NCBI GenBank assembly: GCA_007449985.2 | Contig: VIIQ02000223.1 | Location: 1-64,000, forward strand | Reading direction: 5' to 3' | Length of the DNA stretch: 64,000 nucleotides | From: Desmodesmus armatus | Taxonomy: Eukaryota; Chlorophyta; Chlorophyceae; Sphaeropleales; Scenedesmaceae | Shown: positions 10,526 through 23,026 of the stretch, in pieces | How positions within the stretch are numbered: the first letter of the stretch is position 1 | Layout: each line of letters opens with the position of its first letter | Program-made: the position numbers and the translations under genes | Notes under the pieces: generated by a model | The model's input: only the letters and a program-made list of their open reading frames with translations | What the model was told of the DNA's origin: nothing | Databases searched by the model: none

Positions 10526-13500
10526 GGTGGTAATGGGCCTATGTCACCGGAGGGTCAGGTGGCTCAAGCCAAGGCCGCCAGCCTGCGTGCTGCTTGTGAC
10601 CTGCTGAAGGGGCCACCCAAAACCACTGCGGACGACCCCCAGGGTTTTGTGAGCAGCTTCTTCAGGTGCGTGTAGGATCGACTGGGCCCTCAAGAGCCCT
10701 TCAGAGCCATGCCTGGCCTTTACAAGCCTTTCCTTTGGCAAACGCCAAAGCCTTTTGCCAAAGCCAGTGGCTGGTCCTCTTATGGCAGCAGTTCTTGCCA
10801 GAGGGCTTTAGCACGAGCTTTGCCAATGGGTTTGCTAGTCAGTGCTGAGGTAATGATATTGGACAGCCGGCCTGGTGGTGTCTTCGTCGACACTCGGGGC
10901 TGCCAGCACGCCTGGTGCTGTTGCACGCTGTGCTGTGCTGTGCTGTCATGAGTGGCTGCATGCAGGAGGTTCCTGCTCCACAGTGTACAAAGCATGTGCA
11001 ACAGCGCGTGAAACTGCTGTGGTCAGCCAGCCGGTGGGAGTCCGCCCCCTTGGTAAAACACAAAACATTGTGGTGTGCTGTGCTGTGCTGTGCTGTGCTG
11101 TTTCGTTATCTGTCGGCTGCGGGCTGGCTGTTGCAGGTCCTCACGGCTTCACTTCATTGGAAGCTGGAAGTCAAGGGTGGAGGCCCTCATGGCCGACCAC
11201 CAGCACCAACAGCAGCAGCAGGATCTCCTTAACCCAGCAGCAGCACCAGGCGGTCAACATTTCCTGATGCTAGCTATTGCTGCCAACAGCGCAGCTGGCA
11301 AACGCAGCAAAGCCGCCGCTGCGGCTGCCGTTGGGGGTGGTGGAGCACAGCGGCGTGTGATCGTGCACATTGACATGGACTGTTTCTTTGCTGCGGTGGC
11401 TGCTGTGGGGCGACCAGAGTTTGCAGGTGGGTGCAGGGTTTTGTAAGGCCTCGGGCTGTACTTGGGGCATCCAACGAATGCAGATATGCAAGGGCCCGCA
11501 GCTCAAGCATCCCCCTGCAACCAGTGCCGCTGCGGCTGCCGGTTGTGGTGGTGGAGCACAGCGGCGCGTCATCGTGCACATTGATTGGTGGTGGTGTGGC
11601 GCGGTGTGTCATTGTGCACATCGACATGGACTGCTTCTTTGCTGCAGTGGCTGCTGTGGGGCGACCAGAGTTTGCAGGTGGGTGCACGGCAGGGTTCTGC
11701 AGTGCCGGTGGGTGTGTTGGGCTTGTCTGGGGCGGCAGGACTCTGTGTGGCTGCAGGGTTTTTGTGGGGGCCACCGAGTGAGGACTGGGGGTACAGGGTT
11801 TTCGTGGCAAGTGGGCTGGGGCTTCTGTGGGGTTGACGGGCTTTTGTGGGGTTACGGATGTGTTCATCACTCCAATGCCATGTATTTGTAACAGTAACAG
11901 TAACAGTATTTGACCAATATCTCCGTGCCACATTCCTGGCGGTCAAATAAGGCTCACGGCGCCTTTTGCTGCCCCTGCAGGCAAACCTCTCGCTGTGTGT
12001 CATTCTTCCAGTGCCCAAGGCAGCGGCGAGGTGTCGGCAGCAAACTACGAGGCCCGCGCTTTCGGTGTCCGAGCGGGTATGATGATCGCGGATGCCAAGT
12101 CGCGCTGCCCTGCGTTGTTGGTGGTGCCCTACGAGTTTGAAAAGTACGAGGAGGCATCGCTGCAGGTGCGTCGTTGTTCTTTCGACTGAGTGATGTGGCG
12201 TGTGTTTCCGAACTCCTTTACCTGTCCTCTATGTCATTTATGTGCCTGCCCTGGTTGAACGAGGAAGATTGATAGGGTTGAAGGGGATGCGCAAGCAATA
12301 GAGTGTGAGATTGCTGTATGCGTGCCTGTGCAGCAATGCTGTTCGTGCCATACCCTGCCCTGCCCTCTTCTTTTCTCTAGGTGTACCGCATCCTGCTGCA
12401 ACACAGCCCAGTGGTGCAGCCCCTGTCGGTGGATGAGGCCTTCCTGGACCTCACCAGCCTTGGTCTGGACCTGCGCAGCCCTGAGCTGCTGGCACTGGTC
12501 AGTCGAATGAGGCAGGAAATCCACACAGCCACAGGCTGCACAGCCAGCGCAGGTGAGGGGCAGGGAAGAGCCACTAGTTTACACCACGGGGGGGGGGGGG
12601 GCAGGGACGGGAAGGGGCTACTGTCTGTGGCCTTGTCTGTAGCCCTAAGCTGCAGGCACTGTTGACACGCATGCGGCAGGAGATACACACAGCCACGGGC
12701 TGCACAGCCAGCGCAGGTGAGCGGCAGGGAACTTCTTAAAAGGCCACCAGTATGAAACCACAGGGCAGGGGTAGGGAGGGACCTCTAGCACAGTACTTAC
12801 TGTGTGTGACCCTGAGCAGGTGCTTGTGGGTGAGGCAGGAGATCCACACAGCCACAGGCTGCACAGCCAGTGCAGGTGAGGTGGTTTTGAGCTTTTATCC
12901 GCACAGTGTGTGTGTGTGTGGGGGGGGGGGTTGAAGGGGGTAATCACCACGTTGCAAGGTAGGTGCAGTGCGGGTGGTCCTTCATTCTGTTTTGGAGCGT
13001 GCGCACACTATCACTTGTCAGGGCTCCCGCAGGGGGTCTTGGTCAGCCACCTCAGAGGGTCAGAGGTCACCTAGGGACCTCTAGTCCCTAGGCAGAAGGG
13101 AAGTGGCAACCTGCAGCGCCGCAGAGACGCATGAGGGAGGGGATCCACACAGCCACAGGCTGCAACTGTACAGCCAGCGCAGGTGAGGCGGTTTTGAATC
13201 ACTAGCTTCAATCCACAATGTGTTGGATGTATCGCAAAGGTACAGGGGGCATGTTACAGTAGCTGCAGGGCGGCTGGTCTTGTCTTTTTGAGCGTGAACA
13301 CACGTCAGCTTTGCCCAGGGGCCTCTACACGCCAACTGACTAGTCCCCAGACAGAAGGGGAGTGGCAAGCTGCAGACACACATGAGGCAGCAGATCTGCA
13401 CAGCCACAGGCTGCAAGCCAGCGCAGGTGAAGGGTAGGGAGGGGCCACCCGTATGAAGCACACATCATAAATTGCAAAAGGCACTACAACAAGCACCATG

Positions 13501-16500
13501 ACCACAAACACCAAAACCACATGCCGCCGCCACCACCCAGGGTCACACCAGTACCCAAACCAACCATGTGGGGGGTGTGCCCGAGGGGGGGGGGGGCACG
13601 CCCTTGCCCACATCCTGTACTAGAGCTATCTGGGGCCTTTACAGCCTGATGTGCGTGAAGCTGTCTGGTAGACACTTTGCACTGGTGCAGAGCGTGTATC
13701 AGACACCTTCACGCACACCAGGCTGTTGACGCCCCAGACAGCTCGAGTAGCGCTGGGGCCAGCCTAGCGCTGGGACCAGGCTGCAGCAGCATCTTGCGCT
13801 CTGCTGCCCCATTTGCACTGCCTTGCCCAGCCTTTGGCTAGTGGGCGTAGCTACGCCTTTTGGCAAGTGCTATCTGGCAACGTGCAGTGGCTGCTGCTGC
13901 CCTGCACATGCCGTGAACTTACCTTGCTCGCCACCCAGTTGAGTTGCAGCCGCCACCCGCAACAAGCGACTGCAGAGCGCTGTGCCTCCCAACCACGATG
14001 CAGCTGCATCAGTGTGCACTTCAAGTTGCTGCACCAACGATGCCGAGTACTGTCACAGATATGCCTGTGCAAGGGGGCAGCCCCAAACCTGTGCGGGCAC
14101 TAGCGGTCACGGCCACTGCACAGCTGCCCGCATCACGCAAGGCTGTCTCAACCTTCTCCTGCATACAATTTGTTGCATTGATTGGCCCATTGGGTCATCA
14201 TCATCGCAGAGCCTTTTCTTTGCTCCCCAAACGGGCGATGTTCTGTGCAACATTTAATTAATGATTGGTGTTCACGCACCCCCTTGCAGGCATTGGCCCC
14301 AACATGCTGCTTGCACGGTTGGCCACCAAACGTGCCAAGCCCAACGGCCAGTCGGTCATCAACCCGGACGAAGCACGGGGGGTGCTGGGAGACCTGCAGG
14401 TCGATGCACTGCCGGGTGTGGGGTGGAGCCTGCGCAACAAATTGGCTGACATGGGCATCACCCATGTGCGGCAGGTGGGTGGCACATGCTGACGTGTTCT
14501 TGTGCGAGGTGGTGGTGGGGGGGTGTTTTGTAAAACATGTCGGGTGTGTGGGGCGTGTGTGTTTGGCCAACATGCGGTGTTGAGTTGACGTCTGAGAGGC
14601 AGGGGGGGGGGGGCGGTGGAGACCTGGCTATTGATGCACTGCCGGGTACATGTGTAGTGAGCATACAGCGCACATGCGCATCACATGCAAGCAAGCTCTG
14701 TCAGGCTCAGAAATATAGTCCTGCAAGGATAGCAGCAGGCAGACCATGGAGTGCATTGAAGCCAGTTGTGCCTGTGTGCACAGGTGTGGAGCAGCAGCAA
14801 GGAGGTGCTGTCGAGGCGTCTGGGTGCGCAGACCGGTGCGTCCCTCTGGCAGCATGCACACGGCGTCGATGACAGGCCTGTGGCGCCACCCAAGGCCCGC
14901 AAGTCCGTGGGGGCAGACGTCAACTGGGGTGTGCGGTTCAGCAATGCACAGGAGGCCGACACCTTCCTCAAGGTATGTCTGGAATGGGGAGTTTTTTGTC
15001 ACCGCTTGCGACAATAGTAGAAAAAACACTCAACTATTGTCGCCCAACTGCGACATTAGTTGGAGTGTTCTTCATGATAGTCACTCGGCTTTCATATGTG
15101 AAAGCTGGGGTGTGCGATTCAGCAATGCGCAGGAGGCCGACACCTTCCTCAAGGTACGCGGTTTATCATCAGTTGCAACAGCAGCTGCGCGTTGATTGGA
15201 AGATTCAGTAGGCTTCCATGCGTGACAACTGGGTAGGGGGGGGGGGTGCCATTCAGCAATGCGCAAGAGGCCGACACCTTCCTCAAGGTACGCATGCAGG
15301 GGAAATCATCTAGTCTTGTCGTTTGCGACAGCAGCTGAGTGTTGTCCAGCTGATTCACCAGGGCCACCTGGGCTGGATGTAGTGTAAGGAAAATGTGGCT
15401 CTGTTTCACGGGATGCACTGAGTTGTCCTGTACACTACTGTCCTGTACTTTGCTGTACTGTGATGTGCTGTGCTGTGCCGTGCTGTGCCGTGCTGACTGT
15501 AGTGTACTGCATTTTATGGTCACTGCTGGTGCAGGAGCTGTGTGCTGAGGTGGCTTCCCGCCTGTCGGCTGCCAATGCGCGGGCCAAGAGCATCACGCTC
15601 AAATTGAAGCGCAGGCAGCAGGGCGCACCTGAACCTGCGAAGTTCCTGGGGCATGGTGCCTGCGACAACCTGTCCCGCAGGTGGGTGTGTGGGTTTGTCT
15701 GGGGTTTTTCGCCATACCAGCACTCCCCTTGCAATGTGCGGGTATCGAATGCCACACAGGTCACAAAGTGGCGCCCTCCCCTTGTAAATTTGGGGCAACG
15801 TTTTGGCCACTGGCTGTGCAGTGTCACCCTGTTGCTTGTAGCTTCCTTTTACACGAATGGCACAAGTGCTTTTCGCCAGTGTTGTCCTGAGCGCTGTGGT
15901 CAACAAGAGCCGCTTTGTCGTTTCTGTTCTTCTGCAAACATTTCACGCTGGCGCGCTACGTGTCATCCGTTATCGTAGCTTGATTTTTGGAGCATTGCAA
16001 TCAATGACTGCATGTGTGACAGTCTCCGTCCTGAGCGCTGTGGCTGATAAGAGCCGCCTTTGTCCTTTAGTTTTGTCGTACAGTGTGACGCTGTTGCTAT
16101 CAAGAAAGTTGATTCAAGTTTCAGACATACGAAGTCCCCCCCCCCTCTTGTGTCTGGCCGCCTGTTGTGTGCAGTGTAACGCTTGGGCGCTACGTGTCAT
16201 CAGCTGCTGAGGTGTACCAGCAAGCTGCAGCACTGCTGGCGGGGCTGCGGGTGCCTGTGGAGGAGATACGGGGCGTTGGGATTACGGTGAGAACCTGAGG
16301 GGCGGAAAGGGGGGCGGCAGCAGCTGCGATGGCGGCGGCAGCAGCAGCGATAGTTGCTTGTCTTTTGCATGAATAATGATGTTTGTTGAGTTCAGTGTGG
16401 GGGTTGATTGCGGGACTGGGGGTGCCTTTAGGAGTCCTTCATCAAAGAGGAGAGGTTACGGTGCGTGGGAATCACCGTGAGAGGGGGCGGGCGGGCGGAC

Positions 16501-17017
16501 CTGTCGAGCTGCCCCCCCCCCCCTCCCCGTTTTCATGGACACCCTCTTCTGCTGGCATCCCTCTTAGACTGCGTCAACAATGCATTCCCATGAGTGATAG
16601 CAATGTCCTGTGTGCTGCTCTGACACAAGCGCAATATCCTCGCATTTCCCCCTCCCTCTGCTTTCATTACTTTGTACGTTTTCCCTCCTGTCCCCTCAGG
16701 CCTCCAAGCTTGACTCAGAGCCGGGGTCGAGGGATGCGCGCCCCTCAGCCCCCAACCCTGCCAAGCTCCCCCCCTCCAAGCACGGCGTCTTTGATGCCAG
16801 CAGGTTCCCTTGGATGTCTTGGGTCATGCCCAAGGCAGCACTGCAGCAGCACGATCAGCAGCAGCAGCAGCAAGGGGCGGCGGGTGCTGGCTTGCTGCCT
16901 GAAGCCGCAGCAGAGGGAACTGCTGCTGCAGCAGCAGCAGCAGGTGCTGCAAAGCGCAAGCGGGCTGACAATGGGGACTCTCTATTCGCGCCAGGAGCGA
17001 AGCGCACTAAGAATCCA

Positions 17018-17054
<37 letters not shown>

Positions 17055-19431
17055 CTTCCAATCACCAGGCAGCTCCTGACACACCACCAGCAGCAGCGGC
17101 AGCAGCAGCAGACCAGGTGCCACATGGGCTGCAAGAGGGGTATGGGGCAGAGGAGTGGGGTGCTGAGCAGTTTGAGCCAGACTACATGGATCTGGCGTGT
17201 TCGCCCCCAGATGCCTCTCAGCCAGATGATGCAGCAGCACTGCTGGCAGCAGCAGACACAGCAGCAGCAGCAGCACCAGCAGCTGATGGAAGCTGGGTGG
17301 TGTCGATGGTAGTGAAGGAGGTGCGGCAGCAGCGGCGGCGGCAGCTGCAGTGCGTGATGATAGTGCGCATGGTGGTACTTTTGAAGACAGTGAGAGTCCC
17401 TCAGCAAAGCGGCGGCTGTTTGGCCAGCACAGACCACACCACCACCAGCAGCAGCAGCGGCATGCAGATTTGCATGTCGTGCAGAGCTGTGGAGGGGGTC
17501 ACTCACGACAACCACCAGCAGCAGCAGGAGCAGCAGCAGGAGCAGAAGCAGTGGCAGTAAATGCATTGCCGCCCCCAGAGCAGTTGGATCCTGAGGTGCT
17601 AGCAGCCCTGCCACTTGAACTGCAGTTGGAGCTTCAGGCGGCTTACGGCAGGCTTGGCAGGCATGGGGGTACTGCTGCTGCTGCTGGTGCTGGTCGGCAG
17701 CAGCAGCACAGGCGGCTGCCACCTGCTAAGGCTGGTGTGAAACGGCCCCGGCAGCAGCACCAGCAGCAGCACCAGCAGCAGCAGCTGCAGTTTGGCCGCA
17801 GGTCTGCTTCGCCTGCAGCCCCACCTGCCGCTGCTGTTGCGGCTGCTGCTGCTGGGTCCTCGTCAGGCCAGGTAGCAGCAGCAGCGGCAGGAGGAGGAGG
17901 AGGATACCCATGTGGTGGTGGTGCTGCTGCTGCTGCTGGAGCTGGCAACTGGCTGTCACGCGTGGGCGGGGCAGCAGCAGCCGCCCAGCGGCAGCGGCAG
18001 CTGCGCCAGCAGCAGCAGCACTGGGGGTTTGTGCGTGGGGAGGGTGTTGGCAGCAGCAGTCACAGCAGAGGGGGTGCTGCTCGGGCTGCTGACCGCAACA
18101 ACAGCAGCAGGTAGGCTGGCATGCCGGGGGGGGGGGGGGGGGTTGCAGCTGCTTTTGCTTGTTTGGTGTGCACTGATACTTTGTATAGTCTCTTCAACAG
18201 GAGCTACGCGTGCCATCGGCTATGCATTTGTTGGTGGGATCCTTGATGGCAATGCTGATTGAGGTTGTGTATGTGGTGTGCTGCTGCTGCTGCAGGTCTC
18301 GTCAGCCGCACCCTTCTGAGCTCCTGGTGACTCTGGACCAGGTTGACCCTGAAGTTCTGGCTGAACTTCCCCAGGAGCTGCAGCAGGAACTTCGTGCTGC
18401 ACTTCCGGGCCCGGCCAGGGCCCTCAAACCCCAGGGAGCAGGGTTTAGCAGCCGTCACGGGCCGTCAGGGTTTACCGCTGGTGGGACGGCAGCAGCAGCA
18501 GCAGCAGCCGGCAGGGGCTCGGCAGGCAAGCTGTGTAGTGATGATCCTGATTACGTGCTGGGTGTTGCCCCTCAGCTGCAGCACACTGCTGCTGCTGCTG
18601 CTGGTGCTGCGGGAGGAATGGCAGCAGCAGCAGAGTCCGGCACAGTCCCTCCGGGTGTCAGCAGCAGCGTCAGCGTTGGTGTGGAGGGTCTTCTGCCCCA
18701 GCAGCAGCAGCAGCGGTGGCACTGGCAACATGTGGGCTTGGGGCGTCAATGGAAGCAGCACCACCACCAGCAGCAGCAGCAGCGGGGTGGTTTGTTTGTT
18801 GGGGAGCCTGTTGGTGAGATCCTGTTGGCGCTGCAGTCTGCTCTGCAGGTGTTGCTGGGGTCACCACCCTGCTGCATGTGCCCTGGAGTTGAGGGGGGTG
18901 CTGCTGGTGGGGGTAGCAGTGGTAGTGATGGGGGCGCTGGTGCTGCCGAGGGTGTGTGGCTGGTGGTCAGTTGGGCAGAAGAGCAGCTGATGGGGGTGCC
19001 ATTGCCGCCGAGAGGGGTGTGCCTGGTGTTGCCGAGGTACCAGGTACAAACAAAGACCCTGGTGCTGCAGCAGGAGGGATAGGACGTGGCCGTTCCGTGA
19101 GGTATCCGGCTGATCAGCATCATGATGCCGTGCTGGCAGCAGCTGCTGACACGAACCAGCTGTGTCCTGCACAGCTAGAGGAAGCCGCTAGAGAAAAGAC
19201 GGCACTTTCAGATGATAGCCAAGCGAGTGTGCAGAAGCTTGTTGTGTTAGGGGAGTGGCTGGCGCAGTGGCTGGTAGCGCATGGGGATGACCTGGGGTTG
19301 TGAGGCAGGGACTGCGTGGGGTGCAGCAGGCAGGGGTGCGGCATGAGGGCTTCAGGGGGGTGGCTGTGCGGGTAGTGGAGGTGGTGCAGCAGCGGCTGCA
19401 GCAGCGGTATGGCTTCAGTCTGACGCTGTAA
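6927..19431 (+). CDS. REV1: REV1 Y-family translesion DNA polymerase (deoxycytidyl transferase)
   Basis: Twelve exons read: 6927-7816, 9484-9550, 9942-10665, 11137-11426, 11981-12165, 12381-12552, 14290-14474, 14784-14972, 15535-15680, 16175-16287, 16700-18110 and 18291-19431. After a Gln/Glu-rich start comes a BRCT domain (FAGVSIHVNGLTRPSHGELK to QPEWIVASLRAGQLLP). Next are the REV1 linker (FFRSSRLHFIGSWKSR) and the polymerase core: HIDMDCFFAAV with the first catalytic Asp, ANYEARAFGVRAGM, and LSVDEAFLDL with the Asp/Glu pair. IGPNMLLARLATK, LPGVGWSLRNKL and the little-finger region to RGVGIT follow. Two ubiquitin-binding motifs lie near 17585 and 18345, then a C-terminal domain containing EWLAQWL. 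Family role: inserts dCMP opposite abasic sites and damaged G and recruits other bypass polymerases. Frame changes inside CAG tracts near 10.5 kb, and near 17.3, 19.0 and 19.3 kb, look like assembly indels. Confidence 0.92.
7905..9160 (+). repeat. Degenerate copies of the REV1 BRCT exon end
   Basis: The end of exon one (true copy about 7690-7820, encoding ELKQLMALHGGRF through SNLPDTKVKQLAHAR and the donor) recurs at about 7925-8060, 8645-8790, 8905-8955 and 9105-9160. The copies shorten and decay with distance and the last is only loosely similar. Each keeps the CATGCAAGGTGGGG donor core. Long C and G runs flank the third and fourth copies. Confidence 0.85.
8081..8440 (+). repeat. 24-bp minisatellite, 15 units, in REV1 intron 1
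   Basis: An almost perfect tandem array of a 24-bp G-rich unit (GAGGCAGGGGTGGAGGTGTG plus GTGA), about 15 copies over 360 bp. It lies directly after a copy of the BRCT exon donor and seems to be an expansion of the intron bases following that donor. Confidence 0.95.
9424..9476 (+). repeat. (CTG)n tract abutting the REV1 exon-2 acceptor
   Basis: About 17 uninterrupted CTG units end seven bases before the CAG acceptor at 9483, where a pyrimidine tract would normally be. Confidence 0.9.
9575..9730 (+). repeat. Dispersed element with imperfect (ACAGT)n array
   Basis: Imperfect ACAGT units at about 9575-9680 are followed by a sequence containing TCCCAACCT and AGCCAGCCAACC. A related layout occurs at 42995-43185, suggesting two copies of one dispersed repeat. 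This copy is in REV1 intron 2. Confidence 0.55.
11515..11680 (+). repeat. Copies of the REV1 catalytic exon end
   Basis: Downstream of the exon ending at 11426, the segment coding HIDMDCFFAAVAAVGRPEFA and its GTGGGT donor is repeated at about 11597-11680. A shorter upstream half is repeated at about 11515-11585. The second copy is nearly intact and has a usable donor. Confidence 0.85.
12650..13430 (+). repeat. Four copies of a REV1 exon end and donor
   Basis: The exon end at about 12500-12552 (RQEIHTATGCTASAG then GTGAGG) is copied at about 12665-12720, 12830-12880, 13130-13185 and 13380-13432. Copies three and four carry small insertions or deletions. Runs of G lie at 12590 and 12920. Confidence 0.85.
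14180..14266 (+). mobile_element. Introner-like element, copy A (REV1 intron)
   Basis: The core CTCCCCAAACGGGCGATG is followed by a hairpin GATGTT-CTGTGC-AACATT, ending about 30 bp before the acceptor at 14289. It is closely related to elements at 27.73 kb and 29.18 kb in another gene. Confidence 0.6.
14600..15290 (+). repeat. Copies of two REV1 exon ends
   Basis: At about 14620-14650 lies a decayed copy of the LPGVG region (GATGCACTGCCGGGT). At about 15108-15155 and 15250-15290 are two copies of the exon end coding RFSNAQEADTFLK with GTACGC donors, the second directly after a run of about ten G. Confidence 0.8.
15930..16095 (+). repeat. Copies of a REV1 exon start
   Basis: Fragments at about 15938-15978 and 16078-16098 resemble the start of the exon at 16175 (core GGCGCTACGTGTCATC). 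The repeated CCTGAGCGCTGTGG block at about 15885 and 16030 shows that this intron was itself duplicated. Confidence 0.6.
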
Positions 19432-20479
19432 GGGGACAACAGGGTGGAGAGGCTCGTACTTTTGTGGCGCCAGCGCTATTGAAATTGTGCCTGTGAATGG
19501 GTGTTTCTCGGTAGTGTGGATAGGTGGATCTGATGGCTTGCAGCATACTTGTTATCTGGATGTTGACGAGAAAGATGGATGGAGGGAGGGGCAAGCGACG
19601 GGGATAGGGAACGGAGCCGCATTGTGCTTGTGTGGGTTATCGCCTGCAGGAGTACTCCTGCACTACTGCCGCAGCTGAGCTAAAATGCTGTGGCAGATTG
19701 AGCGGCTGGCTCCGCATTTCTGTAGTGGGAAGGTTGTACCCACTGCCTGCCACATATGGTTTGTGTGGCTGATTGCCAGAGAATGTTGAGCAGAGTGTGG
19801 TTTTGTCGGCTGGCTGGATTGAAAGCCTCTTAGAGTGCCAGCCGTATGAGTGTGACTTGCACCTGAAGGCAATGTTGCGGCTTGGCTGCTGCACCCGCTT
19901 CTACTGCTCTCAAGCCTGCTGCCTCTTGGCCAAGAGGGAGGGGCTGCCACTGGCATGGGGCTGCAGTGCCACTGGCATCGAATGTACGGCACTGTGCTCC
20001 AGTGCCTTGAAACACTGCTGCACTTGGCATCCCATCAGCTTGCGCCTCAGCAGCAAAATGATGCTTGAAAACATGCCGCCCGTTGCACTCGCCAAACACA
20101 TGTCAGTGTGTTGTGACAACCCTCAGAGAGACCACATCACCTTGCGTCACATGTGTGCTCTGTACAGAGCTCCCAGTCGATTGTAACACAGCCTGCCATT
20201 ACCCTCACTACTATAACTGTGCATAACAAGCCACTCTTACCGTCTGAAGGCAGCCAATTGCCCAAAGTCTTTCAACTACTGTGACTCACCAACATGACGT
20301 AGGATGAACACGTTTTGGCCACTATGTGTAGCCTTTGCGCTAGGTAGCTCACCGTGCATTGGCACTCGGAGCAAACAAGCCAATCCTATAGGCATTGCCA
20401 CAGTGGCAGCTACCAAAAGCCAGTATCCAACTTCGCTGCCAAGGCGATCGGTCAGCAGATGCGTGGGCTGACGAGTCAC
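19432..20479. other. REV1 3' region, no gene seen
   Basis: Convergent interval between REV1 (+) and the thioester-like gene (-). No supported exon. It contains a TGTAA motif at 20182. Confidence 0.5.
20182..20186 (+). terminator. Candidate TGTAA polyadenylation signal for REV1
   Basis: TGTAA is the usual polyadenylation signal of chlorophyte nuclear genes. This one lies about 750 bp after the REV1 stop. Assignment is by position only. Confidence 0.3.
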
Positions 20480-23026
20480 TCAACACTCGCAGTCCACGGG
20501 CACTTGCGAGATCATGATCTGGTTGTCGGTTCTGACCATCTCAAGGTCGCAAGGCACCAACACAACCGCGACTGTCGCCCCGCATGGCGGTGTGTAGGTG
20601 GCTGCGATGCGTGAGCGCAGGGCGTTCGCGGCCAGGCAGTTGACGACGTCGTTGTTGCTGGTGATGTTACCGGCGTTCCGAACGTTGCCTGCAGGAGGGC
20701 AAAGTAACAATCAATGATTGCAGCATAAGCAGCAGAAACTGCCGGTCGACTGCGGAGACGACCATTCATATGGCTCCACTCGTCGTGGGTGAGCGCTTGC
20801 ACTGTACATCGTTCACGTGAAAGTGCAATCGGATGCTGCAGCGTGCATCGTCTGTAAAACATTTAAAGCTACCGCGTTTCTAAACGTGGCTCACCTGAAA
20901 TGGTCCAGATGGCTGCCTGCATATCGTTGCTGCTCGGTGGCCCATACACACCGGCTGCTGTCGCATTCAAACTCTGATAATCCCCAGCAGCTACAGGCCC
21001 CTCCAGCACACATGTCTCATTCACGCCAAAGCTGGGGTTGTAGTATGTGTTGACCAGCCAGTTGAGTTGCCTCAGGGTTGTGCTGGTGATGTTGGGGTTT
21101 AAGGGGGTTGTTGACCCTGGGGCTGCGTCTGGGCACTTCATGTCAGCAATGGGGCTGTAGGAGGAGAAGGAGGCAACGTTGTAGGTCCCTGAAGCAGCAG
21201 GCGGCAAGGAGATAAGGAATGGGGTCATGTGTCAACTTGACATATGTGAAGTTCTCTACTGTGAGTACAGTCCCAGTCTGGCTCATGCAGAGCGGGCGCA
21301 ATCAAACAGGTCAAGCTCAAGTTGAGCTTGAGGTCAGCTCGCAATGTATGCCAGCAGCTTGCCAAGCTGGCAGCGCAGAAGGCTTACGGCAAGCATGCGG
21401 CTCCACACCATCATCTATGCAGCGCACACTGTACACTGACTGACTGCCACCGAACCCCTACGCAGGCTGGCATGCCGTCACCGCCTTAAGGCCTTGGAAG
21501 CTTCCAATAGCTGAACTTGTGACGGTCACAATGGCACAGTGCCACAATGGCATTGACAACTTGTGTAAAAAGTGTGGCATGTGGCGCAGGCTGCAATTTT
21601 GCATGAAAACAGTGCAGTCCATCTATCAGTGCTGATGCCAGTGACAGCAGTGGCCGGCAATCTCCAGGTTGGACTCACTGTTGGTCCTGATGCTGCGCTT
21701 GGTGTCGATGCAGTAGCCATTCTGCAGTACAGGGAGCATGTAATAGGGGAGGGGAGCAGTAGGACAGGGGCGTCACAGTTGCATGTGGTAAAGCGAGCCT
21801 GTTGGCCACATTGACGCATCTCAGCCGTGTCAACTGAAAGCTTGACTATAATGCTATGACTCATAGTTAGAGGCTAACTGGCAGTTAACATTGTTGTTTG
21901 GACACCAGCTGGCAACATTCATGGAGAGAGAATGCCCTGTCGCACATTGTCGCAGTTTGCTGACAACACTGAAGCTTATTCCAACACTACTCAGTAGTGC
22001 TGCATGTAGTGCTTGGCAAGCTCCGTAACAGTGCATTGCTTTGTGACGGTCACAGCATCACCCAGCCACCATGCAGTGCACCCTCACCTGATACACGCCC
22101 CTCCGCTGGCCTGGAGAAGACCCACTGCAGAGTGTGGAGTTGCTCGGGTCACAGTCTGCGAATGTGTGAGAGAAATACCCAAACACACCCTCGCCCTGCT
22201 GCAGCTGCACCTCAGCTGTAGCTTCCACAGAGACCTCAAAAGACTGAAGCCTGGCGGCTGGGATGACACATGTGTCATTGTCTGCTGCTGTTGAGGTGTT
22301 GCTGGGGGAAACAGCAGCGCCGGCCGCTGTGGTTTTCACAGTGTTTGTCAGGGGACGCGCTGTGGTGGTGTTTGAGGGAGGTCGTGCTGTGGTGGTGATT
22401 GTAGGTGTGGGGTTGGGGCCCTTGGCTGGCTTGGGGCCCTTGGATGGCTTGCTTGGAGAGGGCTTGGAGGGCTTCTGCGAGGGCTGTTTTCCAGGCAGAT
22501 TGGAGGGCTCCGGCTTTTGCAGTGGCTCCTTGCCTGGCTTTGTGGGAGATGTCGGCTTCTGCTCTGTGCCCTTGTTGGGCAGTGTAACGATGGGCGGAGG
22601 CTGCTTGGCTATGCCTGTTGGCTCTGGCTTGGTGGGCCTCGGAGGCTGTGTGAGGGCCGTAGGGGTGACAGCAGCACCGCCAGGTTGCTGCTGTGGGGGT
22701 GCGGTGGGCCTGCCTGCTAAAGGGCTGAGCAGGAAACCCAGGATGCCAGTGGGGCGTGCTGGGCTCTGGGCCTGCTGCGCGGCGTTGGGGCGGGGGCCTA
22801 GACCTTGTAGGAGCTGCTGGAGAAGCTGCAGCCAGGCCGGCCTGTTAGGTGGGTTGCTGCTGCTGCTGGTGGTGCTGGCGCTGGTGCTGCTGCTGGGGCC
22901 GAAAGGTGTAACGGGCTGCTGCAGTTGGGTGAGGCTTCTGGAGCTGGCTGCTGCTTGCGTGAAAAGCAGCACTGCCAGCACTGCAGCCAGCAGCTTCGAC
23001 ATTTTTGTCTGAATTTCCTGCAGCAT
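20480..23026 (-). CDS. Secreted Pro-rich protein with thioester-domain-like C-terminal half
   Basis: Four exons (23002 or 23026-22088, 21721-21679, 21188-20895, 20688-20480) join in phase; from MSKLLAAV the protein is 486 residues. It opens with a signal peptide (LLAAVLAVLLFTQAAASS), followed by a Ser/Thr/Gln stretch. About 150 residues of Pro/Lys/Ser/Thr-rich linker (KPSKPSPSKPSKGPKP) follow, typical of algal wall glycoproteins. The C-terminal half contains NGYCIDTKRSI, YNVASFSSYSP, LRQLNWLVNTYY and DMQAAIWTISG. A Tyr-Cys-Ile-Asp motif and a later hydrophobic-Gln-x-hydrophobic-Trp motif are the paired marks of bacterial surface thioester domains, where Cys and Gln form the bond. Several further Cys near the C terminus could form disulfides. 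The likely place is the wall or extracellular matrix. The thioester assignment is inference from motifs. Confidence 0.72.

Noticed and set aside
19760..20100. Loose similarity between the REV1 3' region and about 39.84-40.03 kb (both contain a CTGAA stretch reading LHLK)
   Set aside because: Too short and too diverged to claim a shared element by eye.
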